Numbered from the stretch's first letter, positions 1 to 9,126 are shown. The stretch is 64,000 nucleotides of DNA from Anaerococcus sp. Marseille-Q5996 (GCF_946893725.1 NZ_CAMPPE010000004.1:62001-126000), one strand, 5' to 3'. Program-made: numbers and translations. The notes: generated by a model from the sequence alone, not told the origin.

Positions 1-1
1 T

Positions 2-292
2 ATTTTCGCATTTGGAATCTTGCTTCATTTTTTGCTTTACCAAAGTCAGATAGTTTTTAAAAACACCATCCCCTTACTTATAATTCTTGGAGCAGGATAT
101 TATTATAATGATATACTAGAAATAAAGAAAAATGGTAAATTATTTTTGTTCCTGCTATTGGCTTTTTTATCAGGGTCAGTTATTTTTAGAGATAGTCATA
201 ATCTATCCTACCTTACAGCAAGTCCAGTAGTAGATGGTATAATATTATCTCTCGTAACTTTTATATTTTACAATTACTTAATATATGAATAA
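2..292 (+). CDS. Membrane protein, C-terminal part (cut by window edge)
   Basis: The reading frame is open from the first bases, so the gene starts before the window and about 96 C-terminal residues are visible. They are strongly hydrophobic and form about three membrane segments, ending in an aromatic tail (FYNYLIYE). No catalytic or binding motif can be seen and I do not recognise the family. The internal TTG at 20 could act as a start, but hydrophobic coding sequence continues upstream of it. The gene converges on tyrS and shares a bidirectional terminator with it. Confidence 0.6.
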   Translation: MFAFGILLHFLLYQSQIVFKNTIPLLIILGAGYYYNDILEIKKNGKLFLFLLLAFLSGSVIFRDSHNLSYLTASPVVDGIILSLVTFIFYNYLIYE

Positions 293-305
293 ATTTGCAA
301 TAAAA

Positions 306-330
306 AAGGGGCAAATTCGCCCCTTATATT
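306..330. terminator. Bidirectional terminator between membrane protein and tyrS
   Basis: The stem AAGGGGC/GCCCCTT (306-312 and 319-325) has a 6-base loop, with A-rich sequence on the left and a T-rich run on the right. It can therefore stop transcription from both converging genes. Confidence 0.85.
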
Positions 331-331
331 T

Positions 332-1582
332 TTATCCTAAAAGTACTCTGTGGAAGTTTTTCTTTCCTTTTTTGATTATTATTTTATCATCTGTAAACAA
401 ATCTTCTGTAACTTCAAGGCTTGGGTCAGATACTTTTTCATCATCAATTGAAACTCCACCTTGTTTGATAAGTCTTCTTGCTTCACCATTTGACTGAGTA
501 AGTCCAACATCTGTCATTAGTTGTAATAAACCAATTGGTAAATCTGCTTTTGAAATTTCTGTTGTTGGCATAGCATCTTCATTACCAGCACCTGCAAATA
601 GTGCTTTTGCTGCATCTAGGGCTTCCTTGGCTTTTTCTTCACCGTGGATTAGTTTTGTAACTTCAAAGGCTAATACTTCTTTAGCATGGTTTATATCTGC
701 TGCATCAGTTGCAGAACCTAGTTTCCTACATTCTTCTGTTGGTAAGAAAGTAAGTTGGAGTAAGAATTTTTCTACATCCCTATCATCAACATTTCTCATA
801 TATTGGAAAAGTTCATATGGGCTAGTTTTTTCTTCATCAAGCCATACTGCACCTTTTTGAGATTTACCCATTTTTACTCCATCAGCTGTTGTAAGTAGGG
901 AAAAGGTCATCCCGTAGGCTTTGTCATTTTCTTTTTTGCGAACTAAGTCTACTCCACCGATGATATTTGACCATTGGTCAGATCCACCGATTTCTAAGGT
1001 ACAATCATGGCGGCGGTAAAGTTCTAAGAAGTCGTAGGATTGTAAAAGCATGTAAGAAAATTCAAAGAATGTTAAGCCACCAGCTGTCATACGGTTTTTG
1101 TAGGCATCTTTTTTTAGCATTTCGCCTACTAAAAATTCGTTACCCACATCACGTAAAAATTCTAAGAATTTTAATTCTGTAAGCCAGTCTTTATTATTTA
1201 CAACAGTTGCAGCATCATCGCCAAATTCTAAAAATCTTTGAAATTGAGAGTAAAATCTTTCTGCGTTATTATCTATTGTTTCTTCTGTCATGACCTTTCT
1301 CATGTCAGAACGACCAGATGGATCACCAATTAGAGTTGTACCACCACCTAAAAGAGCAATAGGCTTGTGGCCATAATTTTGCATACGCATCATAACCATG
1401 ATTTGGATAAGATGGCCTACTGTTAATGAATCAGCAGTCGCATCAAAACCACAATAGAAAGTTAGTTTTTCATTTTTTAATTTTTCTTTAAGCTCAGCTT
1501 CGTCAGTAGCTTGCTCGTAGTAACCACGTTCTACCAGTTCGTCAAACACATTATCGTATTCTTTATCATAAGTAAATTTCAT
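332..1582 (-). CDS. tyrS: Tyrosyl-tRNA synthetase
   Basis: Class I aminoacyl-tRNA synthetase charging tRNA-Tyr in the cytosol. The protein has 416 residues, the usual TyrS length. The N-terminal catalytic domain shows the Rossmann motif CGFDATADSLTVGHL (HIGH equivalent VGHL), an ALLGGGTTLIGDPSG block and the KMSKS equivalent KMGKS. A C-terminal S4-like RNA-binding domain follows (LTQSNGEARRLIKQGGV). I chose the ATG at 1582 because AGGAGG lies at 1587-1592; a longer frame to 1642 would run through the T-box terminator and is not credible. It is monocistronic, with a T-box leader and its own promoter upstream. Confidence 0.97.
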   Translation of the reverse strand: MKFTYDKEYDNVFDELVERGYYEQATDEAELKEKLKNEKLTFYCGFDATADSLTVGHLIQIMVMMRMQNYGHKPIALLGGGTTLIGDPSGRSDMRKVMTEETIDNNAERFYSQFQRFLEFGDDAATVVNNKDWLTELKFLEFLRDVGNEFLVGEMLKKDAYKNRMTAGGLTFFEFSYMLLQSYDFLELYRRHDCTLEIGGSDQWSNIIGGVDLVRKKENDKAYGMTFSLLTTADGVKMGKSQKGAVWLDEEKTSPYELFQYMRNVDDRDVEKFLLQLTFLPTEECRKLGSATDAADINHAKEVLAFEVTKLIHGEEKAKEALDAAKALFAGAGNEDAMPTTEISKADLPIGLLQLMTDVGLTQSNGEARRLIKQGGVSIDDEKVSDPSLEVTEDLFTDDKIIIKKGKKNFHRVLLG

Positions 1583-1594
1583 ATATCCTCCTAA

Positions 1595-1750
1595 AAATTG
1601 GCACAAAAAAAGAGTATAGAGGGCAGAAATCTGCGGTACCACCTCTTTTTATACTCGCTTTCTTTTACACAAAGAATAGTGTTAAACTCAATGAAAGTGT
1701 AATTCGGGAAAATCTCCTTACTGGGTTTTCATTATCAAGTTATATTTAAT
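1595..1750 (-). promoter_or_regulatory. T-box leader of tyrS (tyrosine-specific, short stem I)
   Basis: Read on the minus strand, the T-box core TGGTACCGC (1633-1641) lies inside a terminator whose arms are at 1642-1656 and 1612-1622, followed by seven T. The same core would form the alternative antiterminator that binds the tRNA 3' end. Upstream is an ACAC/GTGT hairpin (stem III position). A 44-nt hairpin closed by AATGAAA/TTTCATT (1727-1733 with 1690-1696) is the stem I candidate. Its 3' side carries TAC followed by A (TAC at 1699-1701), a plausible tyrosine specifier. Uncharged tRNA-Tyr would permit readthrough into tyrS. The stem I is much shorter than the usual roughly 100 nt. Confidence 0.85.
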
Positions 1751-1757
1751 TATTTAT

Positions 1758-1786
1758 AATATACCCTTTATCTAATAAATCTTCAA
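1758..1786 (-). promoter_or_regulatory. Candidate sigma-A promoter of tyrS T-box transcript
   Basis: On the minus strand TTGAAG (1781-1786) and TATATT (1758-1763) are separated by 17 bases. The predicted start near 1750 is just before the T-box structures. Confidence 0.6.
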
Positions 1787-1791
1787 TTAGC

Positions 1792-2040
1792 CTATCCACT
1801 TATAAAAGAGCCTACTTCTCCTATTAGCATTAGGCTAGAGCTTATAATAAATAAAATGGTTAATTTTTTGCTAAATAAATTCCCGGAATAGATACTATAA
1901 ATAATTAATATATAGGCAATTATTTGCGAAATGAAGTAGCTAGTGCCTGTTAAAAACTTATCTCCAAGCGCTACGATGAGACAAGAGATGAAAAATAATA
2001 TGCTCATTCGATTTTTATGCTGGTCTACTTCTTTTTTCAT
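1792..2040 (-). CDS. Small integral membrane protein of unknown function
   Basis: An 82-residue protein with about three hydrophobic segments and a short charged N-terminus (MKKEVDQHKNRM). The start is supported by AGGAGG nine bases upstream. I do not recognise a family and see no conserved polar motif. Its end lies next to the tyrS promoter and there is no obvious terminator between them, so some readthrough into the T-box leader is possible. It is probably a genuine small protein, because the ribosome binding site and hydrophobic pattern are both clear. Confidence 0.6.
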   Translation of the reverse strand: MKKEVDQHKNRMSILFFISCLIVALGDKFLTGTSYFISQIIAYILIIYSIYSGNLFSKKLTILFIISSSLMLIGEVGSFISG

Positions 2041-2146
2041 ATCCTATGGCCTCCTTTTTAGTTTCATTATATATAAATATAAAAGTTAATCAATAAAATA
2101 ATTAAATAAGCTAGCAAGTATATTTACTTTACTAGCTTATATTTTA

Positions 2147-3913
2147 TTAATTGTAGTATTTGGCCTGGGATTTATATAATTTTGAATATATATTGTCATA
2201 GGCCATCAAATTATCATGGCTATCAAAGGCTTTTACCTTGCCTTCATCTAAGACTAGGATTTTATCAGTAAATCTTGTTGAACTCATCCTATGAGAAATA
2301 AAGATAGCAGTTTTATCTTTGGTAATTTGATTAAAATTTTCGTATATTTTTGCTTCTGCAAGAGGATCTAGGCTTGCTGTAGGTTCATCTAAAATAATTA
2401 AATCTGGATTTTGGTATAGACATCTAGCAATAGCAAGTTTTTGCTTTTGGCCTAGGGATAGGTCTGTGCCAGCTTCATAAATATCCTTATTTAGATAGGT
2501 ATCTATGCCATTATCAAGGGTTTCAAATCTTTCTTTTAGGTCAAGGTCATTTAATATTTTATCCATTTTTTTATAATCAAAGTCCTTATTTGCTATGATA
2601 TTTTCTTTGATGGTAAAGGGCATAATGGCAAAGTCTTGGAGAACGGCTGAGATTTTTTTATAAAGTGATTCTTTTTTATATGCTTTTATATTTACTCCAT
2701 TATATAAAATATCTCCCTTAGCTATTTCAAAAAATCTAGAAATCAGCTTTACTAAAGTAGTTTTGCCTGCGTTATTTATTCCAACAATTGATATCTTTTC
2801 TCCTTTATTTATCTTAAAAGAAATGTCATCTAAGATTAGTCTTTCAGATCCTGGATAAGAAAACGAAACATTTTTAAATTCTAAACTTTCAAAATCGCTA
2901 GCTTCTTTTAGCATTTCTTCTGGATCTACATCTAGGTTCATAAACTCGTATATGGGTTCTAGATTTTTAAGATTTATTAGGAAATCAGCTGTTTCAGCAA
3001 ACATTGTTTGGAAAGATTTCATAAAGTTTTCATTTGCCCCTATTATCACTGAAAATTCACTAAATGATATTTGAGGACCAAAAGAATTTGATAGAGTTCT
3101 CATTGCTACATAAGAATAGGATACTAGTCTTATGACAGATTCTAAAAATATTTTAACTGCATTGGCGTTTGCTTCATAAGAAAATTTATCATTAAACCTT
3201 GCCATCATATGGTCTAAGTAAACACCGGTTTTTTCTTGAATCAAATCGCCCATGTCATAAACTCTAATCTCTTTTTGAAAAGCTGGTCCACCCATTAGAG
3301 AGAAATAATAAGAAAATCGCCTGTTGACATCAACAATTGATTGGTCAAATTCTTGGGTATATCTAGAAAGTTTGTTGTCTATCATTATTATTAGAATGGA
3401 TATTAATAAAGAAAATCCAACAAGGTATGGTGAGAAATTTATTATGATAATGGCTGTTCCGACCATAGTTGATAGGCCTTGGATTATATCCTTTAGGCAA
3501 AACAATAATGTATGCAGGCTTCCAAAAGAAAGGGCAGCTCCGGCCTTTTCTTTTAAATCTAGGACATGGGGATCTTCTATATTATAGTAGCTTAGATCCA
3601 TGGATTTTTTTGATATTTCAAATGACACGTATTCGTTGATAGCGCTTCTTCTTACAAACTCTCTTCTGTTGGCTATGCGTGATAAACTTGTTAGGGCAAA
3701 TTTTACTATTATTAGCATTATGATTTGATAAATAAAGTCAGCTATTGGTCTAGGATTTGTTAGTTGGCCTATAAAAATCATTGGAACATAGATATTTACA
3801 ATACTATCTAGGGCCGGCAGGATAGACTTAGCAAAGAGGGCTAGCAAATATAAGGGGTCATTTTTTCCTATGATTTGAGTAAGCATTGCTAGGGCTTTGT
3901 ATTTATTTTTCAT
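2147..3913 (-). CDS. ABC transporter permease/ATPase, subunit 2 of heterodimer
   Basis: A 588-residue exporter half with an N-terminal membrane domain (about six helices, residues 20-330) fused to an ATPase domain. Walker A near residue 377 reads GINNAGKTT, with N where the family has G. The signature reads LSLGQ instead of LSGGQ. Walker B with the catalytic glutamate (LIILDEPTASLD) and the H-loop (ISHR) are intact. The start at 3913 follows GAGGAGG and overlaps the upstream partner by 11 bases; the longer frame to 3970 is rejected. With its partner it should form a heterodimeric exporter of the peptide/drug/lipid type. Substrate unknown. Confidence 0.9.
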   Translation of the reverse strand: MKNKYKALAMLTQIIGKNDPLYLLALFAKSILPALDSIVNIYVPMIFIGQLTNPRPIADFIYQIIMLIIVKFALTSLSRIANRREFVRRSAINEYVSFEISKKSMDLSYYNIEDPHVLDLKEKAGAALSFGSLHTLLFCLKDIIQGLSTMVGTAIIIINFSPYLVGFSLLISILIIMIDNKLSRYTQEFDQSIVDVNRRFSYYFSLMGGPAFQKEIRVYDMGDLIQEKTGVYLDHMMARFNDKFSYEANANAVKIFLESVIRLVSYSYVAMRTLSNSFGPQISFSEFSVIIGANENFMKSFQTMFAETADFLINLKNLEPIYEFMNLDVDPEEMLKEASDFESLEFKNVSFSYPGSERLILDDISFKINKGEKISIVGINNAGKTTLVKLISRFFEIAKGDILYNGVNIKAYKKESLYKKISAVLQDFAIMPFTIKENIIANKDFDYKKMDKILNDLDLKERFETLDNGIDTYLNKDIYEAGTDLSLGQKQKLAIARCLYQNPDLIILDEPTASLDPLAEAKIYENFNQITKDKTAIFISHRMSSTRFTDKILVLDEGKVKAFDSHDNLMAYDNIYSKLYKSQAKYYN

Positions 3914-5762
3914 TTTTTGCCTCCTCATAATATTTCTTTTGGCTTTCATACATTTCTTTGTAGAGACCATCTTGTTTTAATAATTCATGGTGGCTACCAA
4001 ATTCTTTTATCTTACCGCCATCAAGGAGCAAAATCTTATCACAAAATCTTGTAGATGCTAGTCTGTGGGATATAAAAATTAGAGTTTTATCTGATGAAAT
4101 ATTTTCTATTTGCCTATATATTTCTTCTTCAGCAAGTGCGTCTAAAGAGGCGGTTGGTTCATCCATGATTATAGCCTTGGCATCTTTCTTATATAAGGCG
4201 CGGGCAATGGCGAGTTTTTGGTTTTCTCCACCCGAGAAAAGTGTACCATCCTCGTGGATATTTTTTGTCATAGGAGTATCTATGCCTTTTTCTACTTGGT
4301 CTAATTTATAGGCTAGGCCAGCAGCTTCTAGCGATTCTACCACCCTGTCTCTATTGATATTATCTGAGCTTGCTGCAACATTTTCTGCAATACTAACAGC
4401 TAGGGGCTCTACATTTTGAAGGACTGTTGCAAAGGCCTTAAATCTATCCTTAAGGTCAATTTGGTCACTATTAATTCCATTTATGTAAATTTTCCCAGAG
4501 CTAGGCTTGTAAAGGCCAAGGATTAGAGATACTATGGTAGATTTTCCAGCACCATTTACACCAACTATGGCTATCTTTTGGCCGGAGTTAATCCTAAAAG
4601 ATAAGTTGTCCAAAACTTTTTTATCCGATAGGGGATAGGCAAATGATACATCTTCAAATTCTATAGAAATTGGACCAAATATTTTCTTATCACCCCTAGT
4701 TGAATTAAGGTCTGCACGAATCATATCAAAACCATCTGATACATACCTTAGATTTGATTTTGTTTTAGAAATGTTCATAACAAGAGAAGATATAATGCTT
4801 ACATACAAAGTAGTTGATGTTATGGCAAGGGTTAGATTTTGTAAGCTAATTGTCTTATTTGTCATTTTTCCAAATAAAAAGTAATAAGCAATAGCTTCTA
4901 TTCCTACAATAAGTATTGCAAGGACTGGAGATAGGTAGATTTCAGGCTTAATAAATTTATTGGAAATTTTATAAACATTATCTACTAGGGGCTTAAAACC
5001 TTCTATAAAAATTTCTTTAAAGGCAAATAATCTAATGTCTTTGGCATAGGAAAAATCACTAGCTTCCTTATAGTATCTTTCAGTTTTTCTAGAAACTTTT
5101 TGAAGCTCTGTCATGTGCTTGTGCCTATAGGCATCAGTAAAATTTCTTATAATAAGCTGGATAATAATTGACCCTAGAGCAAAGACAAAAATTAAGGGTG
5201 AAAGTTTTGCCATAATAATGCTAATCAGTATAAAGGATACTAGATTTGAAAGCAGAGGATACATATCGTGGTATATGCCTTCAAGGCCTTCTACATTGTT
5301 TGAAAAAGGATAGAATCCTTTGGTAAATTCTGCCATAAAGTCAGCGTTTTCACCAAGTCCATAGTCCATTTCCATTATCCTAGCAGCTGATTTTCTGAAA
5401 AAATCTAACCTAGTTGCCATATATTTTGCATAGGTCTTGTACTCTATTTGGTTGGAAATTATAGAGCAGATAAAAATTATCAGGCTGTAGAGGGCTATTG
5501 TTAAAATTAAGGTGTTTAGCCTAGTATTATTTTCAATAAGCCCCACCAGATAGTACATAATAAAGGCTTGTAATACCGGCATGATGCCATTTACTATGGG
5601 GTAAATAATTAAACTTGCTATTATTTTTCTATTCTCCTTAAATGGAGCATAGGCATATTTTAAAATTTCTACATTTGTTAGTTTGTTACTTCTTAAATAT
5701 GATCTAATATTTTCATCAGTGGTTAAAAACCTGCTTAAATCTTTTTTAATAGTTTCATTCAT
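3903..5762 (-). CDS. ABC transporter permease/ATPase, subunit 1 of heterodimer
   Basis: A 619-residue exporter half with the same architecture as its downstream partner: a cytoplasmic N-terminal stretch, about six membrane helices, then an ATPase domain. Walker A near residue 400 is canonical (GVNGAGKST), the signature is FSGGENQKLAIARAL, Walker B is IIMDEPTASLDA with the catalytic glutamate, and the H-loop is ISHR. It overlaps the regulator gene upstream by 8 bases and its partner downstream by 11, so the three are translationally coupled. The regulator-exporter pairing suggests induction by the exported compound or by a stress it relieves. That role is inferred. Confidence 0.92.
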   Translation of the reverse strand: MNETIKKDLSRFLTTDENIRSYLRSNKLTNVEILKYAYAPFKENRKIIASLIIYPIVNGIMPVLQAFIMYYLVGLIENNTRLNTLILTIALYSLIIFICSIISNQIEYKTYAKYMATRLDFFRKSAARIMEMDYGLGENADFMAEFTKGFYPFSNNVEGLEGIYHDMYPLLSNLVSFILISIIMAKLSPLIFVFALGSIIIQLIIRNFTDAYRHKHMTELQKVSRKTERYYKEASDFSYAKDIRLFAFKEIFIEGFKPLVDNVYKISNKFIKPEIYLSPVLAILIVGIEAIAYYFLFGKMTNKTISLQNLTLAITSTTLYVSIISSLVMNISKTKSNLRYVSDGFDMIRADLNSTRGDKKIFGPISIEFEDVSFAYPLSDKKVLDNLSFRINSGQKIAIVGVNGAGKSTIVSLILGLYKPSSGKIYINGINSDQIDLKDRFKAFATVLQNVEPLAVSIAENVAASSDNINRDRVVESLEAAGLAYKLDQVEKGIDTPMTKNIHEDGTLFSGGENQKLAIARALYKKDAKAIIMDEPTASLDALAEEEIYRQIENISSDKTLIFISHRLASTRFCDKILLLDGGKIKEFGSHHELLKQDGLYKEMYESQKKYYEEAKNEK

Positions 5763-6942
5763 TGTGGGTCTCCTTAATATCTTGATTAAATTTTGATAAA
5801 TTATCTATCAAATATTCAAAGCCATTTTTTCTAAGATAATAATAGTATCTGCGGCCTTCCTTTCTAAGCCCTACAAAGCCACTAATTAATAATTTGTTTA
5901 AATGATAAGATAGGGTTGCTGGAGTGATATAAAGTTTTTCTGAAAGCTCCTTGGCATAGTAATCAGCTTCCTTTAGATAGTCTAGGATTTGAATCCTAGT
6001 TGGATCTGCTAAAGCTATTAAATCCTGGCTAATACTTGAAAGTTTATAAGGGCTTTCTTTTGTCTGTTTCTTATCAACTAAAATTCCTAATTTTATTGCT
6101 TTGCTGAAATTATAAAAATCCATAAATCTAAACATCTGAGTAAATGGCAAAAAAAGTAGAATAGAAATGGTGATTTCTTCGCTCTCTTTGCTGGCCATCT
6201 CATCCATACCAACCTGTTTAGTAAAATTATAGGCTATTTTATAATTGCTTTTTTCTAAATTTTCAAAACTTTCATAAAGTAAGTCATCTAGTATATGGAC
6301 TTTATTTTCTATAATTACTGATAATTTTTCTATAAAGGGCTTTAACCTATCGTAGATGTCTTTTGTATTTTGGTAGGCCCTTAATAAGGTCATGGTATCC
6401 TCATCGGAAAATGGGGATGAGGCTAGATATTCCATAATTCTAGGCCCATTCATATATTCATTAAGGTCTTTATAAGTGTATACGCCATCTTCAGCTAGGT
6501 TTATATAATCTAATCCCATATATTGAAAGAAAAATATATCATATAGCTCTTTAAATGATTGGTAGCTAAGAGTGTTTTCATCTTTTATATCTAGATTTTG
6601 AAATATGGATAGGATAAATGGTAAAAAATTCTCATCACCCTTTTCATAAATATAAAAAAGAGTCCTTATATCATCGTTTTTATGTTCAAAAAAATCTTCG
6701 ATTAAGTAAAAAGATTCGCTTCTTACTTCCCTTAAAAAATTCATATATGCAGGGTGGGCCTTAAAATTTTCTTCCATTCTGATAACTTTTTTGTCGTTAT
6801 TTTTATAATCTATATAGGAATCTTTCCAATCAATCTTATTTGGGTTGGGATGGGATTTGTAGTCTGTATAGTTAAAAATAAGAAGTCCTGCTTCATTTTC
6901 AAAGTTTATTTTGCGATTTAGTTTAAATGTTAGCTTTGTCAT
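5755..6942 (-). CDS. ArsR-type winged-helix regulator with long N-terminal domain
   Basis: A 395-residue protein whose last 90 residues form an ArsR-like winged helix (ADPTRIQILDYL, then AKELSEKLYITPATLSYHLNKL and a wing with RRYYYYL). The preceding 300 residues have no motif I recognise and may be a ligand-sensing domain; no cysteine metal site stands out. It is the first gene of an operon with the two ABC exporter genes and most likely controls them. The upstream gap holds several palindromes that match an autoregulatory operator. Repressor action is inferred from the family and site placement. Confidence 0.85.
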   Translation of the reverse strand: MTKLTFKLNRKINFENEAGLLIFNYTDYKSHPNPNKIDWKDSYIDYKNNDKKVIRMEENFKAHPAYMNFLREVRSESFYLIEDFFEHKNDDIRTLFYIYEKGDENFLPFILSIFQNLDIKDENTLSYQSFKELYDIFFFQYMGLDYINLAEDGVYTYKDLNEYMNGPRIMEYLASSPFSDEDTMTLLRAYQNTKDIYDRLKPFIEKLSVIIENKVHILDDLLYESFENLEKSNYKIAYNFTKQVGMDEMASKESEEITISILLFLPFTQMFRFMDFYNFSKAIKLGILVDKKQTKESPYKLSSISQDLIALADPTRIQILDYLKEADYYAKELSEKLYITPATLSYHLNKLLISGFVGLRKEGRRYYYYLRKNGFEYLIDNLSKFNQDIKETHNE

Positions 6943-6960
6943 TTCTAATCCTTTCTTAGA

Positions 6961-6997
6961 TACATATCTAATATTATATAAATTAGTTAGATATGTA
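6961..6997. promoter_or_regulatory. Palindromic operator candidate of the ABC exporter operon
   Basis: A perfect 11-bp inverted repeat, TACATATCTAA (6961-6971) and TTAGATATGTA (6987-6997), with a 15-bp spacer. It lies between the -10 box and the regulator start codon, where a bound protein would block the operon. A second palindrome of the same half-site is at 7051-7066 (TTTGATAT/ATATCTAA, one mismatch), and a weaker one is at 7137-7150. Confidence 0.65.
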
Positions 6998-7011
6998 CTG
7001 TTGTTAATTCT

Positions 7012-7040
7012 ATTATAGATAGAAAATAATCTAATTACAA
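7012..7040 (-). promoter_or_regulatory. Candidate promoter of regulator-ABC operon
   Basis: On the minus strand TTGTAA (7035-7040) is followed after 17 bases by TATAAT (7012-7017). Transcription would begin near 7005, upstream of the 6961-6997 palindrome. Confidence 0.6.
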
Positions 7041-7101
7041 GCTCATATAGTTTGATATATATCTAATGATTTTATTTTCTAAAATAATAAGATTTAATAA
7101 A

Positions 7102-7130
7102 TTTACAATTAGTTAGGTAGATGATAAGAT
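7102..7130 (+). promoter_or_regulatory. Candidate promoter of metG operon
   Basis: TTTACA (7102-7107), 17-base spacer, TAAGAT (7125-7130). It lies between the palindrome cluster and the metG start, in a divergent intergenic region. Confidence 0.45.
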
Positions 7131-7176
7131 TTGAAGTATGATATATCTATATATTTTCTAAAAGAAAGGATAGCTT

Positions 7177-9126
7177 ATGACAGAAAAAAAACCTTATTAT
7201 ATAACAACTCCAATATACTATCCTAATAGTAACCTACATATTGGAAATACTTACACATCAATAATTGCTGATGTTTTAAAAAGATATAAAAATTTAAATG
7301 GCTATGATGCATATCTAGTAACTGGAACTGATGAACACGGACAAAAAATAATGAGATCTGCTATTGCCCATGGCACCAGCCCTCAAAAATTTGTTGATAT
7401 TATAGCTGATGAGACAAAAGTACTTTGGAAAAAACTCCAAATTGACTATGATAGTTTTATCAGATCAACAGATTCTCAACATGAGGAAGATGTAAAAAAT
7501 ATCTTCAAAAAACTTTATGACCAAGGTGATATTTATAAGGGCGAATATAAGGGATACTACTGTACTCCTTGTGAAACTTTCTGGTCTGAAGGTCAACTAG
7601 AAGATGGTAAATGCCCAGACTGTGGCCGCGATGTTGAATACCAAGAAGAAGAATCCTATTTCTTTAGACTATCAAAATATGAAGATAGATTAAAAGAATT
7701 ATTTAAAGACCATCCAGATTTTCTTGAGCCACAATTCCGCCAAAAAGAAATGTTAAACAACTTCATTGATAAGGGACTTTCTGACCTTTCTGTAACCCGT
7801 AATACCTTCGACTGGGGAGTAGATGTTCCTTTTGATAATGAGCATGTGGTTTATGTTTGGATAGATGCCCTTTCTTGCTACTTATCTGCAATTGGCTATG
7901 GGGATAATCCAAAGAAATTTGAAAAATACTGGCCTGCAAGTGTCCATTTGATAGGAAAGGACATTGTAAGATTCCATACTATTATTTGGCCTGCCCTTTT
8001 AATGGCTCTTGATTTACCAATTCCAGAAAAAGTTTTTGCCCATGGTTGGATTCTTTTTGACAATGATAAGATGAGTAAGTCCAAGGGAAATATCATGTAT
8101 CCAGAACCACTTGTAGAACTTTACGGTGTGGATGCATTAAAATATTTTGTTCTTCGTGAGTTCCACTTTGGATCAGATGGAAACTTCTCTAGCCAAAAAT
8201 ACATGGAAAGATATAATTCTGACCTAGTAAATGACCTTGGAAACCTAGTTTCAAGAACTACATCAATGATTGATAAATACAATGGTGGTCTAGTTGCTAA
8301 GGGAAGTGAAACTGATACTTACGATGAAGAATTAAAGGCCCTTGCAAAAACAACCTACACTGACTTTGTAAGCCAAATGGATGATTTTAAATTTAATGAC
8401 GCCCTACAATCAGTTTGGACATTTATAAGACGAGCTAATAAATATGTAGATGAAACTGAACCATGGATTTTGGGTCGTGATGAAAGCAAAAAAGATAGGC
8501 TAAACTCAGTTTTATATAATTTAGCAGAATCATTAAGAATAGTTGCCCAATTAATCGAGCCAGTGATGAAAAATACTAGCAAGGAAATTCTTAAAAAACT
8601 TGGGGCAGACAACAAAGGTTTTGCATCTGCAGGAGAATTTGGTCTTTTAGAAGAAGGAGCAAAAGTTACAAAGGGGGATAACCTATTTGATAGGCTAGAT
8701 ATCGAAGTGGAACTTAAAAAACTTCACGACCGCAACAACGAACTTATTGCTCAAAGACTTAGAAAGGGCGCTGAGGTCAAAGAAGAAGAAGAGAGCCTGC
8801 CAGAAATCACTTTTGAAGACTTCACAAAGGTAGAAATGGTTGTAGGAAAAATCCTTGAAGCCAAAGAGCATCCAGATGCTGACAAGCTTTTAGTATTTAC
8901 TGTTGATGTGGGAGAAGAAAACCCTCGCACAATTATTTCTGGTATCAAAAAATGGTATGAGCCAAGTGATTTAGTTAATAAAAATGTAATAGTTGTTAAA
9001 AACCTTGCTCCAAGAAAAATGCGAGGCATCGAGTCCCAAGGCATGATCCTAGCAAGTGATTTTGATGATGAACTATCACTTTTAACAACCCTAAAAGATA
9101 TGAAACCAGGAAGTAAGGTTTCTTAA
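7177..9126 (+). CDS. metG: Methionyl-tRNA synthetase
   Basis: Class I synthetase charging tRNA-Met. The 649 residues carry HIGN (residues 21-24, HIGH motif), a zinc knuckle with CxxC pairs near residues 129-132 and 145-148, and KMSKS near residue 300. A C-terminal EMAP-type tRNA-binding domain begins near residue 541 (VGKILEAKEHPDADKLLVF) and helps dimerisation. AAAGGA precedes the ATG. The stop overlaps the tatD start by one base (TAATG). It heads the metG-tatD-rnmV-rsmA run, a gene order common in Firmicutes. Confidence 0.97.
   Translation: MTEKKPYYITTPIYYPNSNLHIGNTYTSIIADVLKRYKNLNGYDAYLVTGTDEHGQKIMRSAIAHGTSPQKFVDIIADETKVLWKKLQIDYDSFIRSTDSQHEEDVKNIFKKLYDQGDIYKGEYKGYYCTPCETFWSEGQLEDGKCPDCGRDVEYQEEESYFFRLSKYEDRLKELFKDHPDFLEPQFRQKEMLNNFIDKGLSDLSVTRNTFDWGVDVPFDNEHVVYVWIDALSCYLSAIGYGDNPKKFEKYWPASVHLIGKDIVRFHTIIWPALLMALDLPIPEKVFAHGWILFDNDKMSKSKGNIMYPEPLVELYGVDALKYFVLREFHFGSDGNFSSQKYMERYNSDLVNDLGNLVSRTTSMIDKYNGGLVAKGSETDTYDEELKALAKTTYTDFVSQMDDFKFNDALQSVWTFIRRANKYVDETEPWILGRDESKKDRLNSVLYNLAESLRIVAQLIEPVMKNTSKEILKKLGADNKGFASAGEFGLLEEGAKVTKGDNLFDRLDIEVELKKLHDRNNELIAQRLRKGAEVKEEEESLPEITFEDFTKVEMVVGKILEAKEHPDADKLLVFTVDVGEENPRTIISGIKKWYEPSDLVNKNVIVVKNLAPRKMRGIESQGMILASDFDDELSLLTTLKDMKPGSKVS

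Noticed and set aside
1583-1642. Extension of tyrS to an upstream ATG at 1642
   Set aside because: This region is the T-box terminator. The AGGAGG at 1587-1592 fixes the start at 1582.
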